Positions 48,074 through 58,593 of a DNA stretch of 64,000 nt are shown here, piece by piece. The translations under genes and the position numbers were made by a program. Below the pieces are notes generated by a model that was not told the origin of the DNA, did not search any database, and saw only the letters and a program-made list of their open reading frames with translations. Source of the stretch: Acinetobacter brisouioides (lineage in GTDB: Bacteria > Pseudomonadota > Gammaproteobacteria > Pseudomonadales > Moraxellaceae); contig NZ_SJNX01000008.1 in assembly GCF_004331075.1 (NCBI RefSeq), forward strand, positions 124,001-188,000, in the 5' to 3' direction. How positions within the stretch are numbered: the first letter of the stretch is position 1; every line of letters starts with the position of its first letter.

Positions 48074-49477
48074 ATGACTGATTCTGCCGAGTATTTAAAT
48101 CACCTGCTACAACAACAAAAACAGGCTTTTTTAACCACCCAATATCCAAGTTTGCAACAGCGCCGTACGTGGCTTAAACAATTAAAAAGTGTGTTAATTG
48201 AACATCAGCAACATATTACTGATGCCATTTCAACAGATTTTGGGCATCGTAGTGCAGATGAAACCCGTTTAGTTGAAATCTTACCGAGTGTGATGGGTAT
48301 TCAACATACACTCAAACACTTAAAAAAATGGATGAAACCCAGTCACCGTCAGGTCAGCATTCTTTTTCAACCTGCTCAAGCCTATGTGATGTATCAACCA
48401 CTCGGTATCGTCGGTATTATTGTACCGTGGAATTACCCATTATTTTTAGCCGTTGGTCCATTATGCCAAGCGTTGGCCGCAGGCAATCGGGTCATGCTGA
48501 AAATGAGTGAATTTACCCCGCATTTTTCTGCGCTTTTCCAAAAAATAATTGCACAGGTTTTTCCTGAAGATTTAGTTAGCGTCGTAACAGGCGATCATAA
48601 CGTCGCACAGCAGTTCTCTGCACTGCCCTTTGATCATTTACTTTTTACAGGGGCAACATCAATTGGTCGGCAAGTGATGCGTGCTGCATCAGAGCATTTA
48701 ACACCTATAACGCTTGAGCTTGGTGGAAAATCTCCAAGTGTGATTGGCAAAGATGCACCGTTAGAGGAGTCTGTCCGTCGTATTGTTTTTGGCAAAACGA
48801 TTAATGCTGGGCAAACTTGTGTTGCACCTGACTATGTTTTTGTGCCGCAAGATTTATTACAGCCATTTATTGACACTTATATCAAAACCATTCGTCAATT
48901 TTACCCCGAGTTATCCAATAATCCTGATTGCACTCAAATTATCAATCAACGCCAGAAACAACGCTTAAAGTTGTATTTAGATGATGCTCAAGCCAAAGGC
49001 GCACGAGTGATTTGTATTTACCCTGAAGATGAAGCGCATTTTGGGCATTATCTGGTTTGCGATGTAAATGATGATATGCTTCTGATGCAAAATGAGATTT
49101 TTGGTTCAATTTTACCGATTTTGACTTACCAAAATATTGATGAAGTCATGACCTACATCAATCAGCAGCAGCATCGCCCATTAGCACTGTATTATTTTGG
49201 TTATGACCAGCAGGAACAAAAGCATTTTTTACAGCATACACATAGTGGTGGTATCTGTTTAAATGAAACCTTGGTACATGTCGCACAGGATGATTTGCCG
49301 TTTGGTGGCGTGGGAGCTTCAGGGCTTGGACATTATCATGGACATGAAGGTTTCTTGACCTTTAGTCATGCCAAATCAGTTTTTGTACGCCCAAAATTCA
49401 GTTTAATGAAACTGATTTATCCACCATATGGCACATGGTTACAGAAACTGATTTTTCGTTTATTCTTACGCAAATAG
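48074..49477 (+). CDS. aldehyde dehydrogenase (coniferyl-aldehyde dehydrogenase-like)
   Basis: NAD(P)-dependent aldehyde dehydrogenase, 467 residues. The catalytic cysteine lies in NAGQTCVAPDY and the general-base glutamate in LELGGKSPSV; the cofactor site is FTGATSIGR. The short form, with the opening QQKQAFLTTQYPSLQQRR and a hydrophobic C-terminus (YGTWLQKLIFRLFLR), places it with class 3-like or coniferyl-aldehyde dehydrogenases that act on medium- to long-chain or aromatic aldehydes; the C-terminal hydrophobic tail may tether it to the membrane. The true substrate cannot be told. Divergent from lldP. Confidence 0.87.
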   Translation: MTDSAEYLNHLLQQQKQAFLTTQYPSLQQRRTWLKQLKSVLIEHQQHITDAISTDFGHRSADETRLVEILPSVMGIQHTLKHLKKWMKPSHRQVSILFQPAQAYVMYQPLGIVGIIVPWNYPLFLAVGPLCQALAAGNRVMLKMSEFTPHFSALFQKIIAQVFPEDLVSVVTGDHNVAQQFSALPFDHLLFTGATSIGRQVMRAASEHLTPITLELGGKSPSVIGKDAPLEESVRRIVFGKTINAGQTCVAPDYVFVPQDLLQPFIDTYIKTIRQFYPELSNNPDCTQIINQRQKQRLKLYLDDAQAKGARVICIYPEDEAHFGHYLVCDVNDDMLLMQNEIFGSILPILTYQNIDEVMTYINQQQHRPLALYYFGYDQQEQKHFLQHTHSGGICLNETLVHVAQDDLPFGGVGASGLGHYHGHEGFLTFSHAKSVFVRPKFSLMKLIYPPYGTWLQKLIFRLFLRK

Positions 49478-49509
49478 TTTGTATAAATTGATAATTTATA
49501 TCAGTTTAA

Positions 49510-50910
49510 TTATTTAATCGCACGTTGTAATGCCTGATAAATACGCTGATCTGCGGACTGTGCCACATTAAAACGTAAGAACTGTTCAGCAGATTGATGG
49601 GTACTAAAAGCATTTCCAGGTGCCAAAATGACACCTTGCAGTAAACATATTTTTGAAATTTCTTTAGCATTACATCCATCGGGTAAGAGACACCACAGAA
49701 ACATACCAGCTTGAGGAATAACCCAAGGACTAATTCCCAATGGCTGCAGATTTTGTATAGTTTTACTCATCGCCAGTGCTAATTGCTGTTTGAGCCATTC
49801 CACATGTTTACGATAAGCATTGTCCGTTAATGCATGATAAATCACCTCTGTATTTAACTGATTATTGTTAAAACAGGTCGCTATTTTTAAATCAATCAAT
49901 TGCTCAATCCATTGCTGTTGCGTCGCAATATAACCACAGCGCATAGATGCTGAAAGGGTTTTGGAAAAACTTCCAATTTGAATGACCTGAGCAAAACCGT
50001 TGAGTGCTGCATAACGCGATGCAGGCACATATTCCAAGTCAGCAAAAATATCATCTTCCACAATAACTAAATCAGTTTGCTCCACCATTTTTAAAATTTG
50101 ATAAGCAGTGGCTAACGATAATTGTCCGCCCGTTGGGTTATGGATGCCTGAATTAGTAATATAGAGTCGGGGTTTATGCACTAATGCCGCCCGAAACTTT
50201 TCAACATCAGGGCCTGTTGCTGTCCAGGGAATTGAAATAACCTTAACCTGATGGGTTTTGAGTAAGGCATGAAAATTGAAATAACAAGGATCATCAACCA
50301 GCACAACATCATTTGGGTTTAAAAATAACCGACAAACCAAATCGATTGCATGCGTACCACTATCGGTAAGTAAGATTTGATCGGGATGTGCCACAACACC
50401 TGTCATTTGCATACGCTGTACAATTAAATGACGCAGTTCAGCAAAACCCAGAGGCTGACCATAACCGACCAAATGTGAAGTTGTGGAACGCGAAACAACT
50501 CTCAACGCTTTTCGGATTAAATCTTCTGGCATCCAGTGTTCAGGTAGCCAACCACAACCTGGTTTTAAATGGGTTGAATTGGCTTCTAAAGACTGCCGAG
50601 AAATCCATAAAGGATCGACTTCTCGATCTAAACGTGGGGCAATTGCGGTAAAAGCATAGGATGCCCGAACCCCTGTCACAAAATACCCTGCACCAGCTCT
50701 CGCTTCAATACGCTGCTCCGTCACTAACCGCGCATAAGCCTCTATGACTGTTGAAATGGAAACTTCTAACTGCTGAGCCAGTTGCCTGAGCGAAGGTAAT
50801 CGCGCTCCAGCAACCAAAACCCGATCATCAATTTGTTGTTGAATAAAAGCTATAACACGTTCTATTTTGCTCGATGGTGCTAATTTTTTCATAACAGTTT
50901 TATTTTTCAC
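49510..50910 (-). CDS. MocR/PdxR-family regulator (GntR HTH fused to aminotransferase)
   Basis: 466 residues. An N-terminal winged helix (LPSLRQLAQQLEVSISTVIE) is joined by a linker to a fold-type I aminotransferase domain with the PLP lysine in GSFSKTLSASMRCG. Such proteins sense PLP or amines and activate or repress divergent genes. It is divergent from a DMT-family transporter, with 100 bases between, so the transporter is the probable target. The inducer is unknown. A further aminotransferase hallmark is VEDDIFADLEY. Confidence 0.9.
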   Translation of the reverse strand: MKNKTVMKKLAPSSKIERVIAFIQQQIDDRVLVAGARLPSLRQLAQQLEVSISTVIEAYARLVTEQRIEARAGAGYFVTGVRASYAFTAIAPRLDREVDPLWISRQSLEANSTHLKPGCGWLPEHWMPEDLIRKALRVVSRSTTSHLVGYGQPLGFAELRHLIVQRMQMTGVVAHPDQILLTDSGTHAIDLVCRLFLNPNDVVLVDDPCYFNFHALLKTHQVKVISIPWTATGPDVEKFRAALVHKPRLYITNSGIHNPTGGQLSLATAYQILKMVEQTDLVIVEDDIFADLEYVPASRYAALNGFAQVIQIGSFSKTLSASMRCGYIATQQQWIEQLIDLKIATCFNNNQLNTEVIYHALTDNAYRKHVEWLKQQLALAMSKTIQNLQPLGISPWVIPQAGMFLWCLLPDGCNAKEISKICLLQGVILAPGNAFSTHQSAEQFLRFNVAQSADQRIYQALQRAIK

Positions 50911-51010
50911 ACCCTAACAGTTTGGTTAAATTGTATTGCTTTGTAGCTGTTTCAACAAGTCAGTGGCCTCTACTCTCTATAAATGAAATAAGTCTATGGG
51001 GAGAGTAAAC

Positions 51011-51880
51011 ATGTTGAATATTTCACGTGGCTGGTTAAGTGGTTTATGCGGTGTCTGTATTTTTGCAGGTTCTTTGCCTGCAACCCGTTTGGCGGTAACA
51101 GGCTTTAGCGCTGAATTCCTAACTTCAATTCGTGCCCTAATTGCAGGCATACTGGCTTTATGCACGGTACTCTGCATGAAGCAGCGCTTACCTTCTATTA
51201 CTCAGTTCAAATCACTAATTGTGGTTGCAGTTGGGGTCGTACTGGGCTTTCCTTTATTTACAGCATTGGCACTCAAGCAGATGAATGCCGCTTACTCCAT
51301 TGTATTTATTGGCTTGCTGCCTTTAGCGACGGCTATTTTTGCAATCTTACGCGGTGAAAAACGACCACAGCATAAATTTTGGCTATTTGCCGTGCTAGGG
51401 AGCAGCAGCATTATTGCTTTTATTTACATGTCACCTCAGGAACAACATCCTCTTTCTGCCGATATGTACATGCTGATCGCAATTTTACTTTGTGGTTTAG
51501 GCTATGCGGAAGGTGGGCGATTATCGAGAGATTTGGGCGGTTTACAGGTTATTTCTTGGGCACTCATCTTAACCCTACCCTTTATGCTATTTGCTAGCTT
51601 TTATTATTTCCCTGAAAACTTTAGCCATGTCACATTGAGCGCATCTTTAGGATTGTTGTATGTTTCAGTGTTCAGCATGTTTATTGGTTTTATTTTTTGG
51701 TATCACGGCTTAGCCACAGGCGGTGTGGTTGCTGTTGGTCAGTTACAGTTGTTACAACCTTTTTTGGGTCTGGGCTTAGCGGCAATTCTTTTGCATGAGC
51801 CTGTAGGCTGGTCGATGTTTCTCACCAGTTTGTTGGTGGTTGGCTGTGTAAGCTATGCCAAAAAATTCTCAGTCCGTTAA
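51011..51880 (+). CDS. EamA/DMT-family transporter
   Basis: About 289 residues with ten predicted transmembrane helices in two EamA repeats; likely an exporter or importer of small metabolites. The second repeat ends in the typical LLQPFLGLGLAAILLHEPVG. The GGGGAGAG ribosome site places the start at ATG 51011; an in-frame ATG at 50996 lies upstream of that site. It is divergent from a MocR-type regulator, which probably controls it. The substrate could be an amine or amino acid, by analogy. Confidence 0.87.
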   Translation: MLNISRGWLSGLCGVCIFAGSLPATRLAVTGFSAEFLTSIRALIAGILALCTVLCMKQRLPSITQFKSLIVVAVGVVLGFPLFTALALKQMNAAYSIVFIGLLPLATAIFAILRGEKRPQHKFWLFAVLGSSSIIAFIYMSPQEQHPLSADMYMLIAILLCGLGYAEGGRLSRDLGGLQVISWALILTLPFMLFASFYYFPENFSHVTLSASLGLLYVSVFSMFIGFIFWYHGLATGGVVAVGQLQLLQPFLGLGLAAILLHEPVGWSMFLTSLLVVGCVSYAKKFSVR

Positions 51881-52723
51881 AAACTTGCTAAATGCAGACA
51901 GCATAAACAATGTGCTTGTCTGTAATTACGTATCAAAATATGAAATAAGTCATCTATCCATAATCTACGCTTTCATTTTACCCCCTACTATAAAATAGGG
52001 TTGTAATAGCTTAAAACATCAGAAAATCAGCTATATATTTAAATCAACTATCAATTAATTCAATATAGGAACTTAACTTGGCACAGATGTAACAACTTAT
52101 TGCGTATTCTATAAGCAGTTACATTACCTTTTTATTCTATAGCCTTTGCCAATCTGAACAAAATGGTCAATGCCTTTTACTGTTCTTTGCAAATTCCACT
52201 CAAAGAAAACCAAACTATGTACAGTTTTTTATTCAATCTACACACATCCAAGGTAATAAAACTTAGGCTATTTAAGAAAAATATGTCATATATTGACCAT
52301 CATTCATCTCAATAATTTTTCAAAAATCCCTGTATTTATTATTTAAATTATTTATTTAAATTCATGTGTTTAAATAAAATTATCAAGAAATTTAGCTAGC
52401 ATCTTCAACCTACATGTTTTTATAATTTTATTATAAAAACATCCATTCCAATTGCTTTTATTTAGTGGTAGTGTAAGCAGCAACCAGACCAAGCAAAATT
52501 TAAGAAAAACTGCCCATACAAGCAAGTTTCAAGTTTTAAAAATGGAACTTTTTAACATTGTTAATTTTCCCAAAAATTTACAAGATATACGCATAATTTG
52601 ATTTGTTTATTCTGTATAGATAAGTACAACTTACAAAATAATTACAGAATTCAAAGCAGAAATCCACCAACTTTGTAAAGATCTTGCAGAAAATGACTGC
52701 AATTTCAGCTTGGAGTGAACTAT
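51881..52723. other. 843-base intergenic region before aroQ
   Basis: Strongly AT-rich. A hairpin with GCAGACA/TGTCTGT arms lies soon after the transporter stop (51893-51922) but has no T-run. I see no gene or repeat in the rest, only the presumed aroQ promoter region. Confidence 0.55.
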
Positions 52724-53173
52724 ATGACTTCACGTATTTTGGTCATTCATGGGCCAAATTTAAATTTGCTCGGAAAGCGCGAACCTGAAGTATATGGGCA
52801 CCTCACCTTAAATGACATCAACCAAAGCCTGATTGAACAAGCCAAACAACAAGATTGCGATTTAGATACTTTTCAAAGCAACCATGAAGGTGCAATTGTC
52901 GACCGTATTCATTTAGCACAAGAACAAGCTGTGCAATTTATTATCATTAACCCTGCGGCATACACCCACACTTCTGTGGCACTACGTGATGCATTGCTTG
53001 GGGTCAATATTCCATTTATTGAAGTGCATTTGTCTAATGTGCATGCCCGCGAAACCTTTCGCCACCATTCATACCTGAGCGACAAAGCTGTGGGCGTGAT
53101 TTGTGGCTTAGGTGCAAAAGGCTATCACTTTGCACTCAATTATGCTGTTTCTAAGCTTCAACCTTCTCATTAA
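52724..53173 (+). CDS. aroQ: type II 3-dehydroquinate dehydratase
   Basis: Shikimate pathway enzyme, about 149 residues, forming a dodecamer. Signature [17 protein letters not shown] lies at the N-terminus with the catalytic tyrosine near residue 26. [12 protein letters not shown] and the HLSNVHARE stretch carry substrate-binding residues. TGGAG at 52711-52715 supports the start at 52724 rather than the GTG at 52715. The aroQ-accB-accC order is conserved in many gammaproteobacteria, and accB begins 23 bases later. Confidence 0.97.
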   Translation: MTSRILVIHGPNLNLLGKREPEVYGHLTLNDINQSLIEQAKQQDCDLDTFQSNHEGAIVDRIHLAQEQAVQFIIINPAAYTHTSVALRDALLGVNIPFIEVHLSNVHARETFRHHSYLSDKAVGVICGLGAKGYHFALNYAVSKLQPSH

Positions 53174-53196
53174 TCTTCATAAGGAATACGAAAACC

Positions 53197-53622
53197 ATGG
53201 ATATTCGTAAAATCAAAAAGCTCATCGATTTGATGATTGAATCTGATCTTCACGCAATTGAAGTAAAAGAAGGTGATCAATCGATTGCTTTAACCCGCCG
53301 CAGCCCAGCACCAATTCAAATGGGTGTTGCTGCAATGCCTGCTCCTTCTGCTGAAGCATCTGCACCAAAATCTAAAACACCACGTGGCATTGTTGAAACT
53401 TCACCAATGGTTGGTGTTTATTATGCTGCTCCAAGTCCAGGCGAAGCACCATTTGTTCAAGTCGGTCAAACTATTTCTGCTGGCGATACTTTAGGTATTA
53501 TCGAAGCAATGAAAATTATGAACCCGATTGAAGCAACTCAAAGCGGCGTGATTGAAGAAATCTTGGTAAAAAATGGCGAAGTGATTGAGTTTGGTCAACC
53601 ATTATTCCGTTACCGCGCATAA
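53197..53622 (+). CDS. accB: biotin carboxyl carrier protein of acetyl-CoA carboxylase
   Basis: 141 residues: an N-terminal helical dimerisation part, an Ala/Pro linker (about 45-65) and a C-terminal biotinyl domain. The biotin attachment lysine is K106 in EAMKIMN. A thumb-like APSPGEAPF loop is present. It carries CO2 between AccC and AccAD in fatty acid synthesis. It is followed after 15 bases by accC in the same operon. Confidence 0.97.
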   Translation: MDIRKIKKLIDLMIESDLHAIEVKEGDQSIALTRRSPAPIQMGVAAMPAPSAEASAPKSKTPRGIVETSPMVGVYYAAPSPGEAPFVQVGQTISAGDTLGIIEAMKIMNPIEATQSGVIEEILVKNGEVIEFGQPLFRYRA

Positions 53623-53637
53623 TTACAGGGACTCACA

Positions 53638-55011
53638 ATGTTGCAAAAAGTACTGATTGCAAACCGTGGTGAGATCGCCTTGCGAATCACCCGCGCTTGT
53701 AAAGCTCTAGGGATTAAAACCGTTGGAGTCTATTCTAGCGCTGATAAAGACTTGATGCATTTGCGTTTTGTCGATGAAGCTGTATGTATTGGTCCAGGTT
53801 CAACAAGCGAAAGTTATTTAAATATTCCAGCATTATTAACTGCTGCTGAAATTACAGGTGCAGATGCCATCCACCCTGGTTATGGCTTCTTGTCTGAAAA
53901 TGCTGAATTTGCCGAAATGGTCGAAACTTCAGGCTATGTGTTTATCGGCCCACGCCCAGAGCATATTCGCCTCATGGGGAACAAAGTTTCCGCAATTACG
54001 GCAATGCGTAAAGCTGGCGTACCGACTGTACCAGGCTCACAGCATGCGGTAACCCCAGCCAATGCAAAAGAAGAAGCAGCTAAAATCGGTTTCCCACTGA
54101 TTGTTAAAGCAGCTTCAGGTGGTGGTGGCCGTGGTATGCGTATTGTTGAACGCATCGACACTTTGCTTGAGTCTGTACAAGCAGCTCAACGTGATGCTGA
54201 AATGTGGTTTGGTGATGATACGGTCTATATGGAACGTTTCTTACAAACACCTCGTCACGTTGAAGTTCAAATCTTGGCAGATGGTAATGGTCATGCCATT
54301 CACCTATATGACCGTGACTGTTCTTTACAACGTCGTCACCAAAAAGTTCTTGAAGAAGCGCCAGCACCAGACTTGCCAGAACAAGCACGTGCAGACATTC
54401 TTGAAGCATGTGTGCATGCGTGTAAGCTCATGCAATACCGTGGTGCAGGAACATTCGAATTCTTGTTTGAAGATGGTGAGTTCTTCTTTATTGAGATGAA
54501 TACCCGTGTTCAAGTAGAGCACCCTGTCACTGAAATGGTAACAGGTGTTGACATTATCGAACAACAAATCCGTATTGCTTCTGGTTTAGGTTTGAATCTT
54601 GAGCAAAAAGATATTGAAGTTCGTGGTCACGCGATGGAATGCCGTATCAATGCTGAAGATCCAACAACATTCTTGCCATCTCCAGGTCGTATTGAGCATT
54701 TCTATGCGCCAGGCGGTGCAGGTATCCGTCTAGATTCTCATATCTACTCAGGTTACAGCATTCCGCCGTATTATGACTCCATGATTGCAAAATTGATTGC
54801 GCATGGTAAAGATCGTAATACAGCGATTGCACGCATGAAACAGGCGTTAGATGAGATGATTCTAACAGGCGTGAGAACCAATATTCCATTGCATAAAGAT
54901 TTAATCTTACAAGATAAAGATTTCTGTGAAACAGCAATGGATATTCACTATCTTGAGACTCATTTGCTAAAGCAACTTGAGCCTGCAACAGAAGAAAAGA
55001 AACCTGCTTAA
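53638..55011 (+). CDS. accC: biotin carboxylase of acetyl-CoA carboxylase
   Basis: ATP-grasp carboxylase, 457 residues, that carboxylates biotin on AccB. N-terminal [12 protein letters not shown], glycine-rich ATP loop [13 protein letters not shown] near residue 160, metal-binding [16 protein letters not shown] near 285, and a basic C-terminal domain are all seen. It is last in the aroQ-accB-accC operon, ending at a strong hairpin. Confidence 0.98.
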   Translation: MLQKVLIANRGEIALRITRACKALGIKTVGVYSSADKDLMHLRFVDEAVCIGPGSTSESYLNIPALLTAAEITGADAIHPGYGFLSENAEFAEMVETSGYVFIGPRPEHIRLMGNKVSAITAMRKAGVPTVPGSQHAVTPANAKEEAAKIGFPLIVKAASGGGGRGMRIVERIDTLLESVQAAQRDAEMWFGDDTVYMERFLQTPRHVEVQILADGNGHAIHLYDRDCSLQRRHQKVLEEAPAPDLPEQARADILEACVHACKLMQYRGAGTFEFLFEDGEFFFIEMNTRVQVEHPVTEMVTGVDIIEQQIRIASGLGLNLEQKDIEVRGHAMECRINAEDPTTFLPSPGRIEHFYAPGGAGIRLDSHIYSGYSIPPYYDSMIAKLIAHGKDRNTAIARMKQALDEMILTGVRTNIPLHKDLILQDKDFCETAMDIHYLETHLLKQLEPATEEKKPA

Positions 55012-55033
55012 TGAGTTAATTCTTATTTCAGTT

Positions 55034-55069
55034 AAAACGCCTGATGAACTTCATCGGGCGTTTTATTTT
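55034..55069 (+). terminator. terminator of the aroQ-accB-accC operon
   Basis: AAAACGCCTGATGAA pairs with TTCATCGGGCGTTTT with one mismatch, followed by ATTTT. Confidence 0.9.
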
Positions 55070-55613
55070 AAGCAAGTAAATTCCATAAGATATTATAAGT
55101 GATCTACTGATAGATCATGTCCATCTTTCAACGGTCACAGTCAATTAAAAGCAGAATGGTGATCGTGTTAGATTTTTAATTGTTGACTCTATAACACTCA
55201 ACAAATTTAGTCCGTTTAGGAAATATTAACTTATTTTAAGAATGCGATGCATAAGGCACAAAAGCAGCGTTGTCTTCGCTTTTTTTGATTTGGACAATTT
55301 CAAAAATAAATCAGCAAAACTACTGAGATATCTGTACACTATCAATTAGTTAGAAATAATCTTCTACGATTTCATTTTCCATTACCCTTCACCAAATACA
55401 GTAAGGCTTCTAGAAATTAAAGCTTATTTCAAAAGTTATATATGTCAAATATTGCTTTTTCAGAACAAAGTCTCAAATTTTCCTAAACCAACCTCGCATT
55501 TTTACCACAGCTAAAAGTTGAGTTTAACGAGATAAATCAGTAACAAGCCAGCTTCAATTTGAATCATGTCACACTTGTGTATTTTCAGCGTTTAAGTCAG
55601 CGCCACCACAGAC
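55070..55613. other. 544-base intergenic region after accC
   Basis: Contains a short inverted repeat (TGATCTA/TAGATCA, about 55100-55117) without a T-run. No gene, promoter pair or repeat family that I can support. Confidence 0.5.
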
Positions 55614-55853
55614 TTAAGCGTCAGCAACTGCAATTACCTTGACAATAATCGTTTGAGATTCCTCAAAGTCATCAAATACCTGTTTACGCGTTAATTCTTT
55701 AGATTTCACTTTAAACTGTAAATTTTGAAACTGGATATGGCTAGGAATACGCTCAAAATAATCACTTGTTTCCTCAAGTTCTTCTTCAAAAAGCGCATGA
55801 CCCAACTGGTAATCTTTACTTTTTAACGCAATATATTTCACTATAGTTTTCAT
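55614..55853 (-). CDS. 79-residue protein of unknown function
   Basis: Small acidic protein without signal peptide or membrane span (GHALFEEELEETSDYFERIP in its first half). Beta-strand-like stretches FQNLQFKVKS and TIIVKVIAVADA flank a charged middle. GAAGA precedes the ATG by about 3 to 7 bases. The frame is not covered by any other gene and ends with a clean stop. No family recognised; its own promoter would lie in the AT-rich stretch to its right. Confidence 0.55.
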   Translation of the reverse strand: MKTIVKYIALKSKDYQLGHALFEEELEETSDYFERIPSHIQFQNLQFKVKSKELTRKQVFDDFEESQTIIVKVIAVADA

Positions 55854-55953
55854 TGTCTTCGACTCATTTCCTTTAGGCTTTATTTTTGTTTTAACAGGTT
55901 TAAATAAGAAATGAAACGCTATTTATGTATAAATCGCCTGAATAAATAGCACT

Positions 55954-55986
55954 TAAAAAAAATGGCCTCATATTTATGAAGCCATC
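55954..55986 (-). terminator. aroC terminator
   Basis: On the - strand ATGGCTTCAT pairs with ATGAGGCCAT (G-U pairs) around a 4-base loop, followed by TTTTTTTT. Confidence 0.88.
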
Positions 55987-56003
55987 CAGATTTTGCTGAT
56001 TTT

Positions 56004-57095
56004 TTAAGGTGCAATAGGCGAAAATGGTGCAACTACATCGGCATTTTGCGCACGATGACGCAAGAAATGATCCATCAATACAATTGCAAGCATTGCTTCT
56101 GCAATCGGAGTTGCTCGAACACCAACGCAAGGGTCATGACGACCTTTGGTTAAGACATCAGTATCTTCACGGTTTAAGTTGATGGTTTTTCCTGGGGTAG
56201 TAATACTCGCAGTTGGCTTGAGTGCAATCGCCACGCGAATATCTTGACCACTTGAAATTCCACCTAAAATTCCACCTGCATGATTTGCCAAGAAACCTTG
56301 CGAAGTCAATTCATCACGAGTTTCATGACCAAACTGCCCTGCAACAGCAAAACCATCACCAATTTCTACGCCTTTGACAGCATTAATGCTCATCATGGCA
56401 TGTGCGATATCGGCATCTAAACGATCAAATACAGGCTCACCCCAACCGACGGGTACATTTTCAGCTAAAATTTCCAGTTTTGCACCACAGCTTGTTCCTT
56501 GCTCACGCAGTGATGTGACAAGCTGTTCAAAACGAGGAACAGCATCGATATCGCCACAGAAAAATGGGTTATTTGGAACTTCATTCCAGTCCAGTTTTTC
56601 TGCAACTTCTGTACCGATTTGGGTAACATGCCCACGAATGACAATGCCAAACTTCTCAGCCAAATATTTTTTAGCAATTGCACCTGCAGCTACACGCATT
56701 GCGGTTTCACGGGCACTTGAACGTCCACCGCCACGGTAGTCACGGAAACCATATTTTTGTGTATAGGTATAGTCAGCATGTCCTGGGCGGAAAGTCTGCG
56801 CAATGTTACCGTAATCTTTTGACTTTTGATCGGTATTGCGAATCAATAAACCAATTGATGTGCCTGTAGTTTTACCTTCAAAAACACCCGAAATAATTTC
56901 AACTTGGTCAGGCTCTTTACGCTGAGTCGCAAATTTTGATGTGCCTGGTTTACGACGATCAAGGTCTTTTTGTAAATCTTCCTCAACCAATTCAAGACCT
57001 GGTGGTACGCCATCAACAATTGCCATTAAGCCAACACCGTGCGACTCACCACAGGTCGTCACACGAAAAAGTTGCCCAATACTATTTCCTGCCAT
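56004..57095 (-). CDS. aroC: chorismate synthase
   Basis: FMN-dependent enzyme that forms chorismate from 5-enolpyruvylshikimate-3-phosphate, the last common step of aromatic amino acid synthesis. 363 residues. Signatures [18 protein letters not shown] at the N-terminus, [14 protein letters not shown] in the middle, and the GGISSGQDI and R-H-D-P-C stretches (KGRHDPCVG) are all present. It follows prmB by 12 bases, so prmB-aroC is an operon, an arrangement shared with E. coli. Confidence 0.98.
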   Translation of the reverse strand: MAGNSIGQLFRVTTCGESHGVGLMAIVDGVPPGLELVEEDLQKDLDRRKPGTSKFATQRKEPDQVEIISGVFEGKTTGTSIGLLIRNTDQKSKDYGNIAQTFRPGHADYTYTQKYGFRDYRGGGRSSARETAMRVAAGAIAKKYLAEKFGIVIRGHVTQIGTEVAEKLDWNEVPNNPFFCGDIDAVPRFEQLVTSLREQGTSCGAKLEILAENVPVGWGEPVFDRLDADIAHAMMSINAVKGVEIGDGFAVAGQFGHETRDELTSQGFLANHAGGILGGISSGQDIRVAIALKPTASITTPGKTINLNREDTDVLTKGRHDPCVGVRATPIAEAMLAIVLMDHFLRHRAQNADVVAPFSPIAP

Positions 57096-57107
57096 AATGA
57101 CAATTCC

Positions 57108-58118
57108 TTATGCATTTACTGAATCTTGAAATAATTGTTGATGTTGACGACATTGTGCAGCTGTCAAAGCAAAAATACCTGAACCACCTTTTTGAAATTT
57201 TAACCAGTGGAAATCAACTGTATTGAAATTCTGACGCATTGCCCATTCAGAATTACCCACTTCAATCACAATGAGACCATCTTCAGTTAAATAGTCTGCG
57301 GCTTGTGCCAACATTTTACGTACTAAATCTAAACCATCTTGACCTGCGGCAAGCGCCAGTTCTGGCTCATGCAAAAATTCTTCAGGTAAATCCGCCATAT
57401 CTTCAGCATCCACATATGGTGGATTGCTGATGATAAGATCATATTTATTTTCTGAAGGAATTTTAGAAAATAAATCTGACTCTAACAATGCAACCTGATA
57501 TTGCATGTTGTGATGTTCAGCATTAATTGCGGCCACTTCAAGTGCTTCACGCGAGATATCGGTTGCATCAACTTCCGCTTCTGGGTAAGCATATGCCAGT
57601 GCAATCGCGATACAGCCTGAACCTGTACACATGTCTAAAATACGACGTGGTGTTTGAGGCTGTGTATTTTCTGGCAAATCATTTAATGCTTCACGCATTT
57701 GTCCATTTTCATCTAAACAGTATGGCGCAAAGCGCTGTTCGATGAGTTCTGCAATTGGTGAACGTGGAATGAGAACGCGTTCATCGACATAAAATGGTTT
57801 ACCAAAAAAATAAGAAAGGTTTAATAAATATGAAGTTGGGACGCGTTCATTAATACGGCGTTCCAAAAGACTTAAAAATTCTGCTTTTTCACTTGGTAGT
57901 AGTTTTGCATCGAGAATTTCGTTGTCTGCCGCCCAGTCTAAAGACAATGTTTGCAGCACCAATGCCGAGCTTTCTGCAAAAAAGTCTTCTGTACCTTGTC
58001 CTAAATGAGCATCGTATTGACGCAGTGCTGTGACCCCAAAGCGAATAAAATCACGAATCGTGCTTAAGTTTTCAGCCGCTTCATTCAAACTTTCAGGGCT
58101 AATCGTCAATCGCTCCAC
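57108..58118 (-). CDS. prmB: ribosomal protein L3 glutamine methyltransferase
   Basis: SAM-dependent methyltransferase that modifies a glutamine of ribosomal protein L3. 336 residues with an N-terminal helical domain. The SAM site ILDMCTGSGCIAIALA lies near residue 165, and the catalytic NPPY motif (IISNPPYVDAEDM) near 232. It is called PrmB rather than PrmC because of its position directly upstream of aroC and its longer N-terminus. Its leader region to the right holds the CRISPR-like repeat. Confidence 0.93.
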   Translation of the reverse strand: MERLTISPESLNEAAENLSTIRDFIRFGVTALRQYDAHLGQGTEDFFAESSALVLQTLSLDWAADNEILDAKLLPSEKAEFLSLLERRINERVPTSYLLNLSYFFGKPFYVDERVLIPRSPIAELIEQRFAPYCLDENGQMREALNDLPENTQPQTPRRILDMCTGSGCIAIALAYAYPEAEVDATDISREALEVAAINAEHHNMQYQVALLESDLFSKIPSENKYDLIISNPPYVDAEDMADLPEEFLHEPELALAAGQDGLDLVRKMLAQAADYLTEDGLIVIEVGNSEWAMRQNFNTVDFHWLKFQKGGSGIFALTAAQCRQHQQLFQDSVNA

Positions 58119-58261
58119 TCAGAACTCCAAATCTATAAATTTATATGCTCGGTATTCTACCCTGTTTTAGCTTGATTTTTAATGCCTGTACGATGTTTAA
58201 ACCTTTTCAGATTTGAATAGAAATGAATTTTGCATCGTTTTTGCTTTGGCAGATGAATGAT

Positions 58262-58399
58262 TTTGACCCAATATTTTTAAGATTCTTTAACAGTTTAATA
58301 AAATCAATCAGTTATAACTTAGCTAAAAAATTTGGGTATTTCTTTACTTTTAGAGTTTAAGCTACTGTTATTTCTGATCTTGTTGTAATATTTTTATTG
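58262..58399 (+). promoter_or_regulatory. CRISPR leader-like sequence with IHF-like site
   Basis: AT-rich stretch directly before the repeat. AATCAATCAGTTA at 58302-58314 matches the IHF consensus WATCAANNNNTTR at every position, 86 bases before the repeat. GACCCAAT and ATTTGGGT (58265, 58328) could pair. I-F leaders have this sort of layout as far as I know; the call depends on the repeat beside it. Confidence 0.45.
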
Positions 58400-58427
58400 T
58401 TCACTACCATATAGGCAGCTTAAAAAC
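58400..58427 (+). CRISPR. solitary type I-F-like CRISPR repeat, no array
   Basis: 28-base sequence matching the type I-F repeat consensus as I recall it at 25 positions. It opens GTTCACTACC and ends GGCAGCTTAAAAA; the three differences are all G to A. The usual CTGCC/GGCAG hairpin is kept except one pair. There is no second copy at the 60-base spacing on either side and no cas gene in the window. It looks like the leader-repeat stump of a lost array, or a single-repeat site. Confidence 0.6.
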
Positions 58428-58593
58428 CCACTGATATAAGTATCTCCACAGAGAGAATCAAAAAACTGATTTTTTAATTTTTACTTATGCATATTTATTT
58501 CATTTTGTATAAATTACGACCATTTTTTTGTTTACAAACTTTAAAATAAGGAAGATTATTTTTAGAGTCCTGACAAAGACCTGCATCCTTATT

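Noticed and set aside
58428..58593. Search for a second CRISPR repeat downstream of the solitary one
   Set aside because: The expected position near 58460 shows no repeat. The 60 bases upstream show none either, so this is not called an array.
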